A stretch of DNA of 64,000 nucleotides from Mya arenaria (Eukaryota; Mollusca; Bivalvia; Myida; Myidae): contig NC_069130.1 in the NCBI RefSeq assembly GCF_026914265.1, positions 42,974,429-43,038,428 of the forward strand. The letters are read 5' to 3'. Shown here in pieces: positions 12,960 to 25,042 of the stretch. How positions within the stretch are numbered: position 1 is the first letter of the stretch; every line of letters starts with the position of its first letter. The notes under the pieces are model-generated. The model was not told the DNA's origin and did not search any database. It saw nothing but the letters and a program-made list of their open reading frames with translations. The translations under genes were made by a program, and so were the position numbers.

Positions 12960-13130
12960 TAGCAATACAGCGACGCTGTATAGTGTTCGCCTGCATGGCG
13001 AGAGGTTGTGGGTAGGATCTCGACAATAATAACATGTCCATGTGTGCAGTCTGATTATTTTAGCGCAAAAGGTAAACAACTCACGTTGCACGATTTGAGT
13101 CAAGGACATTCAAAATTGACCTAAGTCTCC
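12960..13130 (+). repeat. Degenerate tRNA-headed SINE-like sequence
   Basis: A tRNA-like head has an A-box-like CTGTATAGTGTTCGCCTGC and a weak B-box region GGTTGTGGGTAGGATCTCG, followed by about 100 bp of body. Copy 2 (34975-35110) keeps the body but lacks most of the head. This is one of the few structural differences between the duplicated flanks. Confidence 0.35.
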
Positions 13131-13439
13131 GAAATTTGATGACAGATTTGAAAATGGAGTGGAAATTTTAACCGGGTGTTCGATGTATATAACATACTGA
13201 CTAGATTTAATTACGAAGCGGTAAAGTTAGACCGCTTATATATAGAGAGAGGGATCCTGGAATGGAATAACATTCTGTGCATTTTGCTTTATGTCGTAAC
13301 CCAATATTACATTTTGACACATAAAGCGAATCCGTGTTAACTCAAAATTTTGTTTTATTTGCAGACACATACGGAATGTGATTTTAGTTATTTTCTACAT
13401 AACGAATATAATATGACGCACATGCAATATATCACATAT

Positions 13440-15640
13440 ATGATTGGAAATGTCATTCATCTTTTATTATTATTTCTCATTTCGTCTTTATTATATCACA
13501 TCCTATTATATTGTATCTTATGTTCAAACAAATGCTCAGTATTGGCAGCCGTTAATTATTTGGTTGGGACGTGTTTCACTATAGAATACATGTACTCTAA
13601 TTTTGCTAAAGATCATCTACGTTAATTTTATAATTATTATTTGATAGACAAATATAATCTCGGAACTGATTGTTTAGCTCATTTTAATCAAATATTAAAA
13701 TCAGTAACTTATATTTCATAATAATTCATAAAACGGATTAGATAATTAAAAGCTAAAACCAAAATAACAGTCCTTAATGATCCTGAACAATGCATGACTA
13801 TATTCTTCTAATGATTATAAATATGATAATAACTTGTGATCAAGATAACCCAAATTTGGTATACATTCCGTGATAAGCCTGCGCCAATCTGTTATATTTA
13901 TATTTAATATCTAAATGAAAAGTAGACATTTGCTTGTTTGCTATGTTGTAGAACTATATTAAATTACGTTCTGTTTACGTTCATTTTGGTACTAATAATA
14001 TGAGCCGTCATTTGTTGACTTCCAGTTTTGTTTAAAAAAAGTATTGTATTCACTGGAGAATAACCTCTGTCGAAAGCTAAAGGTATATTTATATTCTGTC
14101 ATTTTCATTTGTGTTGTTTGTTTAAATAAATGTTTATAACTAGTTTGTTTATCATTCTCCTCTTTAAGAATGTTGTCACTTCATGGTGCAAATGATATAA
14201 TTGAATGGTCACAGCTCCGAATATGCAAACAACGCAGAGTCTTTAAACGTTCTTGTTACCCTATAAATATCATTGATAACACAACGGGCTCTACAGGGAG
14301 ATGTATCCGAGCTGCGCTGAGTGACCACAACGAGGAGATAAGTAAATGTAAGGCTGAATGCGGCTCGATCTAAAACGTATGCTACTAACCAATGCACACC
14401 ATGATGTTGATCCGACCAGACAAGAAGAATGCAGTGGGTTGTGTAGTTGAATGAGTCATTGTTTGCATGAATAAGCAAGTTCTGGCGTTCAATACCACTC
14501 TGTTGATCTGATTGCTAAACTTACGAGAACAGTTCAAACATAAGATGATGAGGCTAGCCATGGTTTAAAGTCTCAATACATGCTTTTCATCGTATGAATA
14601 AACTGTTTACTGTCTTCACTTTATAATTGTAAATCAAGGAATGACGTCAGCAAAATTTCATAGCTACTTCCGTTGTTGGCAAAACTATATAAATAAAAAC
14701 ACTGTGATGTCAATTTATGATATATTGTTACATGAAAACATATGAATGCAATAAATATCGCCATGCTATTAAGGTTGTTGCTGTATAAATTTCAACCAGA
14801 TTTGGAATTTATACTCTTTACGATTCATATTCTTGTATTTCGACAGTAAAAAATCTTATTCAGGCACAATAAATGAGCTTTTTGAATTTCACATTTGAAT
14901 TTCCTGCATTTCCCCTTCAAATGAATTCCTTTATCACCACAAACTAGTAAAACCCATGCCAATATATCAATTCGATTTTTGTTTATAAGCCGTACCAAAT
15001 TGATGTTTTGTTTCGCGAAATTACGGCACCTATGTTTTTGAACGTGTATTTTGTTTGTGCGACCGCACCTTTTTTATCGCCAGCCGAATTTTTTGTCCTA
15101 CACAGCTTTTGTTTGTGTTTTTCCTCATAAATATGAATATCTCTTTTGTTAAATAAAACACAAACCTACAATATTAGAACCATTCATGTCATTAATTTGC
15201 AGAGGGATTAAAAAAGTATCACTTAAACTAATTCCACATGTTCTCGAAAGTTTAGTGAAATTAAATTGCACTGATTTACAATAACGTTGGATAAGAGTGT
15301 TAAAGAAATGATAAAATTCAGTTATTAGGTTTAATCGTAGAAGCACTGGGGATTTACCTATTAGTTTATTATTGCTTGTTTTATTCTTAAGATTCCTCAA
15401 GGTAATGCATACTTTGATAAGATCACCATTTACGTTCCTTTTACTTTATTCGGGATTGTTGGGATAAGAGTGAGGTTGTCCATACAAACAAGTTTAACCC
15501 CCCAGTAAATATACATTTTACTGACTGTTCCAAGGCGGTACTTAACAATACTTGATGTTCACCACTATTTTTGGACGGTGCCCCTCAGGGCCCGTCCTAA
15601 GTAGGCACATCAGCCGATCCAACTACCAGCCAAAGCACGC
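13440..15640. other. Spacer without recognised gene
   Basis: This is the start of the spacer unique to copy 1. It is AT-rich with only short incidental frames (for example 14170-14373 and its opposite-strand partner). I see no gene. Confidence 0.4.
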
Positions 15641-15890
15641 CAGTGCGCTCAGTAAATAGTTCGTATCATTATTTTGAATACACAACTGATTTAAATTGGC
15701 TGTTACATATTTTTTTTTCTAAAATATCTGGGCGAATAGTGAGAGAAGTGGGTCATGTATTATTTATTGACAATTGGTACTCAAATCAAATATTTATATT
15801 GATAAATCATTTCGCCAATATCGACAACTACATGGAAATAGTTCCACTACCTTAATACAAAACTGCATTCGGAACTCCTCGGCCATTTTA
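15640..15890 (+). pseudogene. piggyBac-like transposase fragment
   Basis: The frame contains SGRIVREV, then GHVLFIDNWYS, then NQIFILI. This resembles the block around the third catalytic Asp of piggyBac/PGBD transposases (usually GHxLYxDNWYTSP). A downstream TAFGT-P-R stretch in the same frame resembles the following GTxR block. Both ends are missing, so it is a short relic of a DNA transposon or of a domesticated PGBD gene. I see no TTAA-flanked ends near it. Confidence 0.45.
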
Positions 15891-16531
15891 CTGTATCGAT
15901 AAAAATGAATCCGTAAATGTTTCGAAATGAATACTGAAGTACATTGTTGCTAAACATAATTAATTCAATACTTTGATCTATCGAAATATTTTAAAATATA
16001 TATCATACTGTAGACTCTTTAAGTAGAATCATCAAAATATGATGTGTTAATAGCATGACCCAAAATGACCCGGTTTATCCAAGATGGCGGACGAATCAAC
16101 ACATGTCCGTGGAATTTCCGATGTCAAATGGGATTAAAGGCATCACACTAGAGTTTGACAATGTATTGTTAGTGCTAAAAAGGAGAATTAAAAATAATTA
16201 ATTGAATAACATCATCACCTTGTGTTCATATTGGCTGAATTTAACGCAATACAATTAATGACTGAAATACATCTGATGAAAGGTCACCCAATACTTAAAG
16301 TAAGTTGCAGTAAAACACGGAAATACAAACTTAGTGAAAATCCAAAAAACAATGACGTTGTTTTGCTTCGTGCCATTAGTAGATGTTAATAATTGTTGCA
16401 AATATTGATGTGAAAAATAATGATAATAACTCGAAACAACTTGCATCTGCGTCACAGTTGTCATCTTTATGCATAAAACATATTACAGTACAGTAGGGTA
16501 TTTCAGATTTTCTGTAAAATTGTGATATTAA

Positions 16532-16848
16532 TGCACCAGTCAATTGTAACCACGGCCACCCCAGGTCCGGGGATATACGGGGAATAGCCGGTGAAATGGG
16601 TAGTGTTTATGCTTTTCAGGTGGCCCCGCATTGCCGGGTGAATGCGGTGGTTTTGTCTGCTTTAAATATAGCGTGTAATTGGCCTTCCCTAGAGTCCCCG
16701 GGGTGCAGGGACTTTGGTAGGGATTTTACCAACTGTTCGTCCCCGCATGGCATGGAATTTAGCCGGTGTTGGCTGTACTGAAAGTCAAAGTCCCCGCTAT
16801 TCCCAAGATCTGGGGGGTGGGCGTGGTTACAAATGACTGACCAGTGCA
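16532..16848. mobile_element. GC-rich palindromic MITE (TGCACCAGTC family), first copy
   Basis: The left end TGCACCAGTCAATTGTAACC is mirrored by a right end reading GGTTAC...GACCAGTGCA. TAA flanks both sides (16529-16531, 16849-16851), suggesting a 3-bp TWA target site as used by PIF/Harbinger elements. The interior is strikingly GC-rich against the AT-rich background. It is 317 bp, and the frames within it are shadows. Confidence 0.75.
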
Positions 16849-16851
16849 TAA

Positions 16852-17596
16852 TTTGGTTCCCTTTATGCCATGTTGATCTGATTCATACCATAGTAAAAAA
16901 AATTCTTCAACTGTAACAACACTTCAATATCGAACACTGCATTGCAAAATAGAAACACGAATGTTTCACATAATTTATCTTGAGCAAATATCATTGTTTA
17001 ATAACACAAGTGTGTAAAATTACACAAGTGTTTCATTAAACACTTAAATTCCGATCAGCTTCTGTCAACATAGCATTGCCATTTTGGAACTATCTAGCTG
17101 ATGCGCGTCATCTTGAAGCTCAATATACATCAAGTCGAAAATTATAGATGTGTTCACTACGTGACGTGCCATATCAAAAATGGTAGAAATCATTCAATGT
17201 ACAATTATTTGAACTAAATAAACTTAGTGCTTGAAATGTCATTCTTGGCTAGGAGAAAAAGTTGGATGTGGACATGAAGACTCGCCAAAACAAAACTTGT
17301 CAAAGACTCTGAAGTTGCTGTTTATTTGGACTAGTCACGTATTAAACTTTTCAACAAGATAAAGTTACTATAAATGATCCTGGCATTTGGACACGGAGCT
17401 AGCCTGTCTGTATTATCTGGACGGTGCTAAGCCCCTGGTGAGCCTTAAATGCCTTGATTTGAAATCTGCCACTTATTATTCTCTATCATTGACTTCACAT
17501 TTTTCAGGTAAGTGTAAATTAAAGTATTTTCTTGTATGTTAAAATTAACAATGGTAAAAGATAATGCATAACTTAATTGTGCATGCTGGAGTATAA
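16852..17596. other. Non-coding spacer
   Basis: I see no gene or structured repeat in this stretch. Confidence 0.35.
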
Positions 17597-18189
17597 GTAT
17601 CTTCCATGGCCGAGAGTGTAAGATAGGTTCATTCCGACCCGAGCGTAGGGTGTTTTGCGGAAACGAGGTTTACCGAGTTTCCGCAAAACACCCTGCGCGA
17701 AGGTCGGGATGGACCTATCTTACACGAGCGGCTATGGTAGATGCTTTTTCTCCCACCTCATCTAACAAAATTAAGTAAAAATGTATTTTTTTGCCGGAAC
17801 TCTTTTGTGCTTAGTGAAAATAATTGGGTACGGATATGCAATAATTCGTGGTTGTCATGGATATTCGCGCAGTGATTCAGAGTATGTATATGGTCTTATC
17901 GGTCTTTAAATAGTTCTAAGAAGAGTGAAGCATTATTTCTTGAAAGGTGCGTAAGAACTGTTTTCTGGTGACATTTAAAGCGAGAAATAATTAACTCGCG
18001 TTCTAAATATTGCCACCAGACAAGGTTTCTATGATGCGCTACAGACGACAGTCTTCAACAAGGGAGGTAATTACAATTTGGTGACCATTAAAAGAAGTTC
18101 CATACGGGCATTTTATCTTCCCCCGTGGGCAAGATAAGAATTTCTAGCATGGTTGAATTAATGGATCTACTTATCTGAGGTGGGAGAAA
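17597..18189. mobile_element. Composite foldback element, first copy
   Basis: 17597-17743 is a foldback of two arms of about 70 bp that meet at the GAGGTTTA/CCGAG centre. Both arms contain GTGTAAGATAGGT and GGGTGTTTTGCGGAAAC. Directly after it, TTTCTCCCACCTCA (17747-17760) is inverted at 18176-18189, enclosing about 415 bp of non-coding sequence. The same composite recurs at 56295-58223, so it moves as one unit. No transposase is seen. Confidence 0.6.
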
Positions 18190-18329
18190 TATCAATATTG
18201 TATACATGTATATAGCTTTACGGATATTTACAGTGTTTAAATAGCCCAAAAGGGTCTTACTCAATGAAAAAAAATCCAAATACTAGAATGCAGACAGGAT
18301 TTTAACATTTTTTGGCAATTAATTAAATT

Positions 18330-18704
18330 CAAGGGCGTAGCCAGGCTGTACTAAATGTGAGAGGCTATGGGATGGGGAATCCCTGTAACCGTAGGAGGTT
18401 TAGGGGGGGGGGGGGCTGCTCCCCACGGAAAAATGGAACTAAAGTGTTTAGCATTGATTTGTTTTTTGTCGGGATTTATAGGTTCGAGGCCGACGACTGT
18501 AGTTACCAAGTGATTTTTAAGGCTGTGTTAGCTATCTAGCAAAGGGAAACAGTGCTTTTTATAGCTGATCTTCCCTTTAAGGTTTTATTCTGATGTCAAA
18601 ACATAGCTTAACCCTCGACTTTGATGCCATGTTTGGCCATTTTTTTCATTTTTCAAATTGATGTTACGCATGTGCTTAAGTGTGTAACGCCGGCTACGCC
18701 CCTG
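18330..18704. mobile_element. hAT-type MITE
   Basis: The ends are CAAGGGCGTAGCC and its inverted counterpart GGCTACGCCCCTG, a classic hAT-like CAGGGGCGTAGCC terminus. The direct repeat AAATT flanks it (18325-18329, 18705-18709). It is 375 bp, non-coding, and includes a 13-bp G run near 18402. Confidence 0.7.
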
Positions 18705-19404
18705 AAATTGTTCTGTTGCAATTTTGGGCAAATCATTCTCATTGGTATGCCTATCAAGCATCAAACATGTATGTCTAAAAAAGATTAATAAAAACAAGCC
18801 ATATTACTGAAATGTTCAAGGCCAACAGATCCCTTCAGAGAAAATCATGCATAACCCTTTTATATACATATATTCTCCCTCCAAACAGAGACCTGGTATG
18901 TTAATTTGCATATTTAATCCAGGACATCCACATACTATGAATGCACTTCCCCCTTTGGCAAAATGTTACATTACCCTTATTCGTTATTTCAATTTATTTC
19001 TGAAGACAGCATGAACTTTTATAGAAAAGGAGTGTCAGTAATTTTAGTCTGACAGCCTGTGATTTTTTTTCAATCAAAAGGAAATTTTGCAATTTTAACA
19101 TGGCCATGTTTTGACATGCTTGCACAGTGTGTGAATTGTGATCAAAATTGTTCTTGGTTAATTTTGTGCTAATTCGTATATCTTGGACTTGACATATTTC
19201 TTAGTTACCGCATGGCCTGTTCCAAAGGGTAAAGCATTTGGAAATGTCAGTTCAAACCTGACAAATATGAAATTCTTTTCCTTAATTCAATTTTGATATT
19301 TTCAAAACACCCTCTTTTTTAAATACTTGTTTTAATAGATGTTTATGGATAAGAAGACTCTTAATTTGAACATCAACATGTTAAGACTAAGAAATAATGA
19401 GCCC

Positions 19405-19778
19405 TTAAAGCTGCACTCCCACAGATTGACTATTTTAACAGCTTCTTTTATTTTTTGTTTTGGAAAGAGCAAATTATTGCGTAAATATGTGCAAACCAAT
19501 AATAAGATATCTGACAAAATATCAGATCTTAGATTTTCATATTTATGTTCAAAAATTGATGCTTAATGGCTTAAACTGATACTAACGGTTAAAGAAAAAA
19601 TGCATAAAACATCAATTTTTGAACTTAAGTATATATAATATAATAATCTATGATCTGATTTATTGTCAGCAGTCTTATATTACTGGTTTCCATGGATTTT
19701 CGCAAAAAAAATGGCTCGTTCCAAGACAAAAAATAAAGAAGTTATCAATACTTTCAATCTGTGAAAGTGCAGCTTTAA
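19405..19778. mobile_element. Palindromic MITE (AAGCTGCACT family), first copy
   Basis: TTAAAGCTGCACT at the left and AGTGCAGCTTTAA at the right form the ends. The arms continue inward with TGGAAAGAGC/GCTCGTTCCA and ATCAGATCTTAGATTTTCAT-like blocks. TTAA at both edges allows a TTAA or TA target site. It is 374 bp and non-coding. Confidence 0.7.
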
Positions 19779-20109
19779 CAACAAAAATAGTATAAACCTA
19801 CAATTAAGCAAATGAAATTTCAGATAGGCATAAATGAAGTGCTATCCTTAATCATTAACAATTTAATTCTTCAAGTTTGGGTTTTCCTCAGCCTACTGTC
19901 ACTCACCTGATGCACAATCCCTGCATAAGATTTTACGTCGACAATGAATTAGACAATGAGGTTGTATTCTTACCTAAAGTAACTAGCTTAATGATTAAGA
20001 AGGGCTCATTATCAGCAATCACTCTACTCATTTTTAATAATGTTTTTTTTATTTACTTGTATACTTTATATCCAGTTAAATACAGCCATCACACATTTTT
20101 TCTCTCCTA

Positions 20110-20350
20110 AATACTCTTGGGGATATCAATATAACATTGGTCTATTTCTATTGGTCAAAAAATATCACGATTCCAATATTTATGAAACACCGCTGTTGGT
20201 CAAGGACAGGTCACGCGGTGACACCACATTTTTCCAAATTACAATTATTTATTACATCAAAACGGCGTCTTTATTCGGATTTGATGAATATTTCAATGAA
20301 TAAATAAAACATTTAAACAGGGTAACAGGTTGTCAACGTTATGCTTACAT
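20110..20350. other. Non-coding spacer
   Basis: No gene is recognised; only short AT-rich frames are present. Confidence 0.3.
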
Positions 20351-20351
20351 T

Positions 20352-20483
20352 ACAGGGTTAGTAGGTGACATAGTATTGGAAATATGGGGGGCAAGAATCC
20401 ATACTTAGGTTCGAGCTTCACTCCACCGCAATACGGTTTCCTTTACATTGAATATTCCATATCGGGTTACCTACTGACCATGG
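20352..20483. repeat. Small foldback repeat
   Basis: GGTTAGTAGGTGACATA near the left is mirrored by TATCGGGTTACCTACTGACC near the right, with a GGAAATAT/ATATTCC pair inside. It is a short inverted-repeat element of about 130 bp with a non-coding core. Confidence 0.45.
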
Positions 20484-20956
20484 AACTTATAGTATCCTTC
20501 CACATGTTTTTAAACAAATTCATTGACAAGAATAGTTTTTTCAAATGACAATTTGTCATTTTGTATTCATTGTGATCAAATGTAAAATTAAATTTCCAAC
20601 CAATTCTTAAGAGGAAAATGTGATATGTATCTTATCTCCTGATGAAAACTTTCAATCACGTTGGGTACTGAATGGGGTACTATATTGGTTTAAATAGGAA
20701 ATGACGTCATGAACACATAGTAATCTATGACTTCATCTTACCGGTGACCATTATGATGTCACAATTAAAAAGAGTTTAGTTTTTTGTTGTTATTCCTTTC
20801 TGCTGTACTTGATATCACCTTTATATGTATTCTTCTTACAAACAGTGTGAGAATGATCGCATGATTCTTTGGTTTGAAATTTTTCCTAATACATTTTTTT
20901 TGCAATGCATGCTTGTATTGCAGAGAATAGCATCGCTTTAATGGTATCCTGTTTTT

Positions 20957-21890
20957 AGCTCGACTATTCGAAGAATATGGAGAGCTATACTACTCACCCA
21001 AGCGTCGGCGTCACACCTTGGTTAAGGTTTTGCATGTAAGCAACTTTAAGTCATTTTCTCTGCAAATACATCATGTATTGCATTGAAACTTTAGATATGT
21101 ATTCCCAACTATCTAACCTACTGAATAAATGAAGTAAGATAACACTTATTAGAATTTAATGCAAATAATGGGCCTTTATTATTTGACTTAGAAATTCTGG
21201 TTAAGGTTTTGCATGTAAGCACACATAGGTTAATATCTCAGCAACTACTTGATGTGTTGCATTAAGATTTTATACAATGGTACCCAACCATCCAACCTTC
21301 CTAATTAACCAAGTTAGATAACTCTAGTTTGCATTTAATGCAAAAAAAATGACCCTTTATTATTCGACTTAAAAATTCTGGTTAAGGTTTTGCTTTATTA
21401 TTTGACATATAAATTCAAATACATCATGTATTGCATTGAAACTTTATACACAGGCTCCCAACTATTGAACCTTCTTAATTAATCAGGAAAGATAACTCTA
21501 TCTTTTATATTTTATCATTTTCCCCTTTATTATGCAACTTAGAAATACTGGTTAAGGTTTTGCATGTTAGCACACATGGTTAATATCTCAGCAACTACTC
21601 ATTTATTGCATTGAGACTTTAGACAATGGTACTCAACCACCCAACCCACTTGAATAACCAAGTCAGATAACTATATTTTGCAAATAACGGCCCATTATTA
21701 TTGGACTTAGAAATTCTGCTTAAAATTTTCTATGTAACCACATTCATGTTAATATCTCGACAAATACATAATATATTGCATTGAAATCTAATCTAATTTT
21801 ACAGTGATCCATGTTTCGCCAAAACTTTTCAATCCTTACACTGAACAGTGGCGTAATAGTCGAGCGCGCAGTCTCTGTGACAGCTCTTGT
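20957..21890 (+). mobile_element. Helentron-like (HINE) element, copy 2, complete
   Basis: It opens after a T run with an imperfect hairpin: AGCTC, then ACTATTC, pairing with GAATAT and GAGCT. Five internal tandem units of about 175 bp follow, and it ends in CTCTTGT followed by TT. It has the same architecture as the 56849-58140 element, whose sequence is different. It is non-coding. Confidence 0.55.
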
Positions 21891-22055
21891 TTACTAGAGA
21901 TGTAAAACAGGTTAGTTGTTTTTGCTGTCTTTACTTAAAGAATATTTTGATAAAAAGATACTAAGACTCGTCATCATATAATGGACTGTATTATACAACT
22001 CGTCAAGGAAATATGTTAGTAAGATCGACAAAGGCTAAGTTATTTACGCATTTCC

Positions 22056-22846
22056 TGAAGTTGTTGAATATGTTTTTTAAAGCTACATCAATGAAAACTT
22101 GACATCTGTACTGTTTTGAAAACAAACATATATTTATATATGTCGTTCTCGGATGACCCTGACTGGGACCTTTTTGACCTAATTATTTTTTAGAGCTATA
22201 GCATTTTAGACAGTTTTGAAAACAATATTTAATGTTGTCTTTTGATGACCTAGATTGTGGCCTTTTGACACATATTTAAATTTGTAGCTTCAGCCATGAA
22301 ATTAAGACCATTTATTAGAAATCAAAAATCAAAATTGTGCTTGGATAACGATGTCCTTTCGACATACTTTCCTATTTTTAAGCTACTTCAATGAAAGTTT
22401 TTTAGTACAGTTTTTAAAACAAAAAGCAATGTTGTGCTTTGATGACATAGAATATGACTTTTTGAGATACATTCTATTTTTGAAGCAACAGCAAAGAAAT
22501 TTAGACCATGTGTATAACTTTTAAAACAAATATCAATATTGTACTTGGATAACCTTGATAATTACCGTTTGACCATCTTTTCTATTCTAAGGTACTGCAA
22601 CGAAAGTTCAGTAAGTTTTGCAAAACAATTATCAATGTTGTCCTCAGATTTCCTTTACTGTGACCAAAAGACCCTCTTTCATATGTTTACAGATTGGACA
22701 AAATGTACTGCTTTAAGAATAATTATAAATTTTGTGTTTGGCTAACCATGATAGTGACATTTTCACTTACTTTTTTTATTTTTGTGGCCTCTGCAATAAA
22801 ATGTTGCTATGTTTGAAAAACAATTCATCATTGTTGTTCTCGGGTT
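22056..22846 (+). repeat. Decayed ~100-110 bp tandem repeat, copy 2
   Basis: This is the duplicate of the array at 1080-1870, offset by 20976, with no difference that I noticed. Confidence 0.5.
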
Positions 22847-23435
22847 ACTTTAAAGGGACTGTACACCACATTGGCACCATTTTTTTTCCTTTAACGCAAC
22901 TCAGGACAATTATTTAATATAATGTGTTAAGCTTTGAATCATAATTATAGAGAAAGGACCAAAATGTAAAAAAATAGCAGTCCAGTGTTGTATCTACTGT
23001 GCTACGAAGGCTTACTCCAAACTTGTGGTATATTTAAGCTATATACCTTGGTAGACATACCCAGTAATAATTTTAATGGAAAATACAAAATCATTATTTG
23101 GCTGAAATAAATTATAAACTATGTTGTACTTCAGTTAGTAAGATTCAATGCATTGTACACATTAATACCAAGTTTATGTCAGTTTTCGACAAACAATTTT
23201 CTTGCAAATTGATCATCTTGTGCACAAGAATATGGCGTATTTGTTATGCAACTGGAATGAAATTTTGACCATGATGTAGTTCTGCAAACAAATATTAACG
23301 ATGATATTGCCAGGTGACCTTTTAATCAACTTTTCAAAGCTACAGCATTAAGACGAATAATTATGTTTGGAAAATAAATATTAAGCTTAGATATTTGGTT
23401 TGAAGCATTGTATTATTGTCCTCACCTAAGAGTAT

Positions 23436-24126
23436 TCAAATTATGCTCCTATATTCAAGATTAGGTTCCGATGATTTTCTGTGTTTATAAGAGAAAGGAC
23501 TTAGTTCTATACTTGTAGTAGACCGAACAATGTCACCGTCCACCAGCACTTTGAGTGCTTTGATTATATATGCAGTATGTTGTTCGTGGTGTTTTGTGTC
23601 GTTGTTCCATGTTTCTAATAAATAAGTTGACAATTCTGGGTTAACTGTAACACAGGATTTAATATCGTTGTACATTAAACATTTGCCGTTATATTGGAGT
23701 TGGAAAGTTTCACCCAAAGCTCTTCTCCACAGACAGTGTCAAAAGCTTGTTTAAGTTAAATAAACGCACAGAATAACCTATTTGTGTTATTGTTCAAATA
23801 TTAAATTATGTGGTTTATGACAAACATGTAATCTGATGTCGAGAAACCAGCTCTAAAACCTGCCTGACTTCATGTATTATATTATTGGACCGACATAATA
23901 TTTTAGTATATTATTTATTACGCAAGTTAGCAATGTTCGCATACAACTAAGAAGAGAAATAGGTCAATAGTTTTCAGGTTTTGAATGAACACACTTACAT
24001 TTGTAATTTAAAAATAGGATAAATTAGTTCAACAGTCCAAGAGTGAGATATTACATGTTACATGTTCAAAAATCAAGTTAAATAATTTGACACATATGTT
24101 CTTAAGCACATCAAAGGTATTGTAAT
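23436..24126 (-). mobile_element. LINE reverse-transcriptase fragment, copy 2
   Basis: This is the duplicate of the fragment at 2460-3150, with the same RT blocks and the same lesions. The insertion and its decay therefore predate the duplication or its latest homogenisation. Confidence 0.65.
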
Positions 24127-24604
24127 ATGTTCATTTGTTATTGTTCCAAAAAGATACATATAAGCTCATATTTATATGCCAATTCATATAGTTCTAATTC
24201 GATATCATTAAAAACGTCTTCAACAGAGTATAAAGAATATTCAGGAGGAATTTACACAATGCCACATAAATTATCTGACTTAGAATTAACATTCGCTGTG
24301 TCAAAACTAAACTATAGAATCAATTTACAATCAGTGTCAATAACATGTACATACTTAGATATACTTTGTTACACAAACAGAGCTAAGCCACGCGACTTTC
24401 GGTAATATAATACGACATTTCGTCTGTTACTTGTAAAGATCATTTACTTTTGTTTCTTGCAAGCCGATTTTATTATGCTGCTCAAAATGTCGTTAAATTC
24501 AGGACATTAGTTTGGGTTCAGCCTACAGACATTTAAAGATAAAAGGCGCAAACAGTTAAATAATTCAACTAATCCATCAAATTAACCAAAACTATAAGGT
24601 GGTT

Positions 24605-25042
24605 TTAACCAATTATTTGTACAGATGTAGTATAGCTATTTGTATAATAATGGTCATTATAACAATAATGTAAGTAAAGTGTATAAAAGGAATTACAGGA
24701 TAATAAGTAGGCACACATATTCATGAACAAAAGGTTCCAAACATTCCTTATAACCAAATATTCACTCTGATTGTAAATATAAAACAAATTAGCAATTGTC
24801 GTGTGGTCAACAGACAGATGCACAAAATCACCACTGTATATCTGGTCAGAGATTATGCATGACTCTCCGTGCCTGTTCTCTAAGCAGGACTCCTCGATTG
24901 CCGGAGGTTCCTCGGGGGTCTCGATTGGAAACGGCGAAAGTTGAGCAGACGATATGTGATTGTAATGTACGTTATTTGTAGATATTGGCGGTTCAGTGCA
25001 ACTTATCTGAGATGCGGAGTTGTGCGAGCGCTTGAAGACCAA
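24605..25042 (-). CDS. Unrecognised 145-codon reading frame, copy 2
   Basis: It is identical in translation to the frame at 3629-4066. The same TTG entry, GC-rich patch and upstream donor-like site are present. The identity follows from the recent homogenisation of the duplication and is not evidence of selection. Confidence 0.25.
   Translation of the reverse strand: MVFKRSHNSASQISCTEPPISTNNVHYNHISSAQLSPFPIETPEEPPAIEESCLENRHGESCIISDQIYSGDFVHLSVDHTTIANLFYIYNQSEYLVIRNVWNLLFMNMCAYLLSCNSFYTLYLHYCYNDHYYTNSYTTSVQIIG

Larger units (their letters stand above)
1..13440. repeat. Tandem segmental duplication, copy 1 (left end cut by window)
   Basis: Position 1 corresponds to 20977. The offset is 20976 up to about 8.09 kb, 20975 after a one-base T-run difference near 8093, then shrinks further through small indels past 9.9 kb. 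By eye only isolated substitutions separate the copies before about 9.9 kb (for example near 67, 7642 and 8847). From there to about 12.2 kb there are a few percent differences, including roughly 42 bp near 10250 and 18 bp near 10830 that copy 2 lacks. From 12.2 to 13.44 kb similarity is patchy and clearly lower. The left boundary lies outside the window. It contains a whole protease gene. Confidence 0.95.

Noticed and set aside
14170-14478. Overlapping frames on both strands
   Set aside because: They are short and unrecognised, with no splice sites or repeats to support them.
15573-15600. GAPQG-like reading resembling the RT motif GVPQGS
   Set aside because: The frame stops at once and no other RT block is nearby, so chance is the simpler reading.
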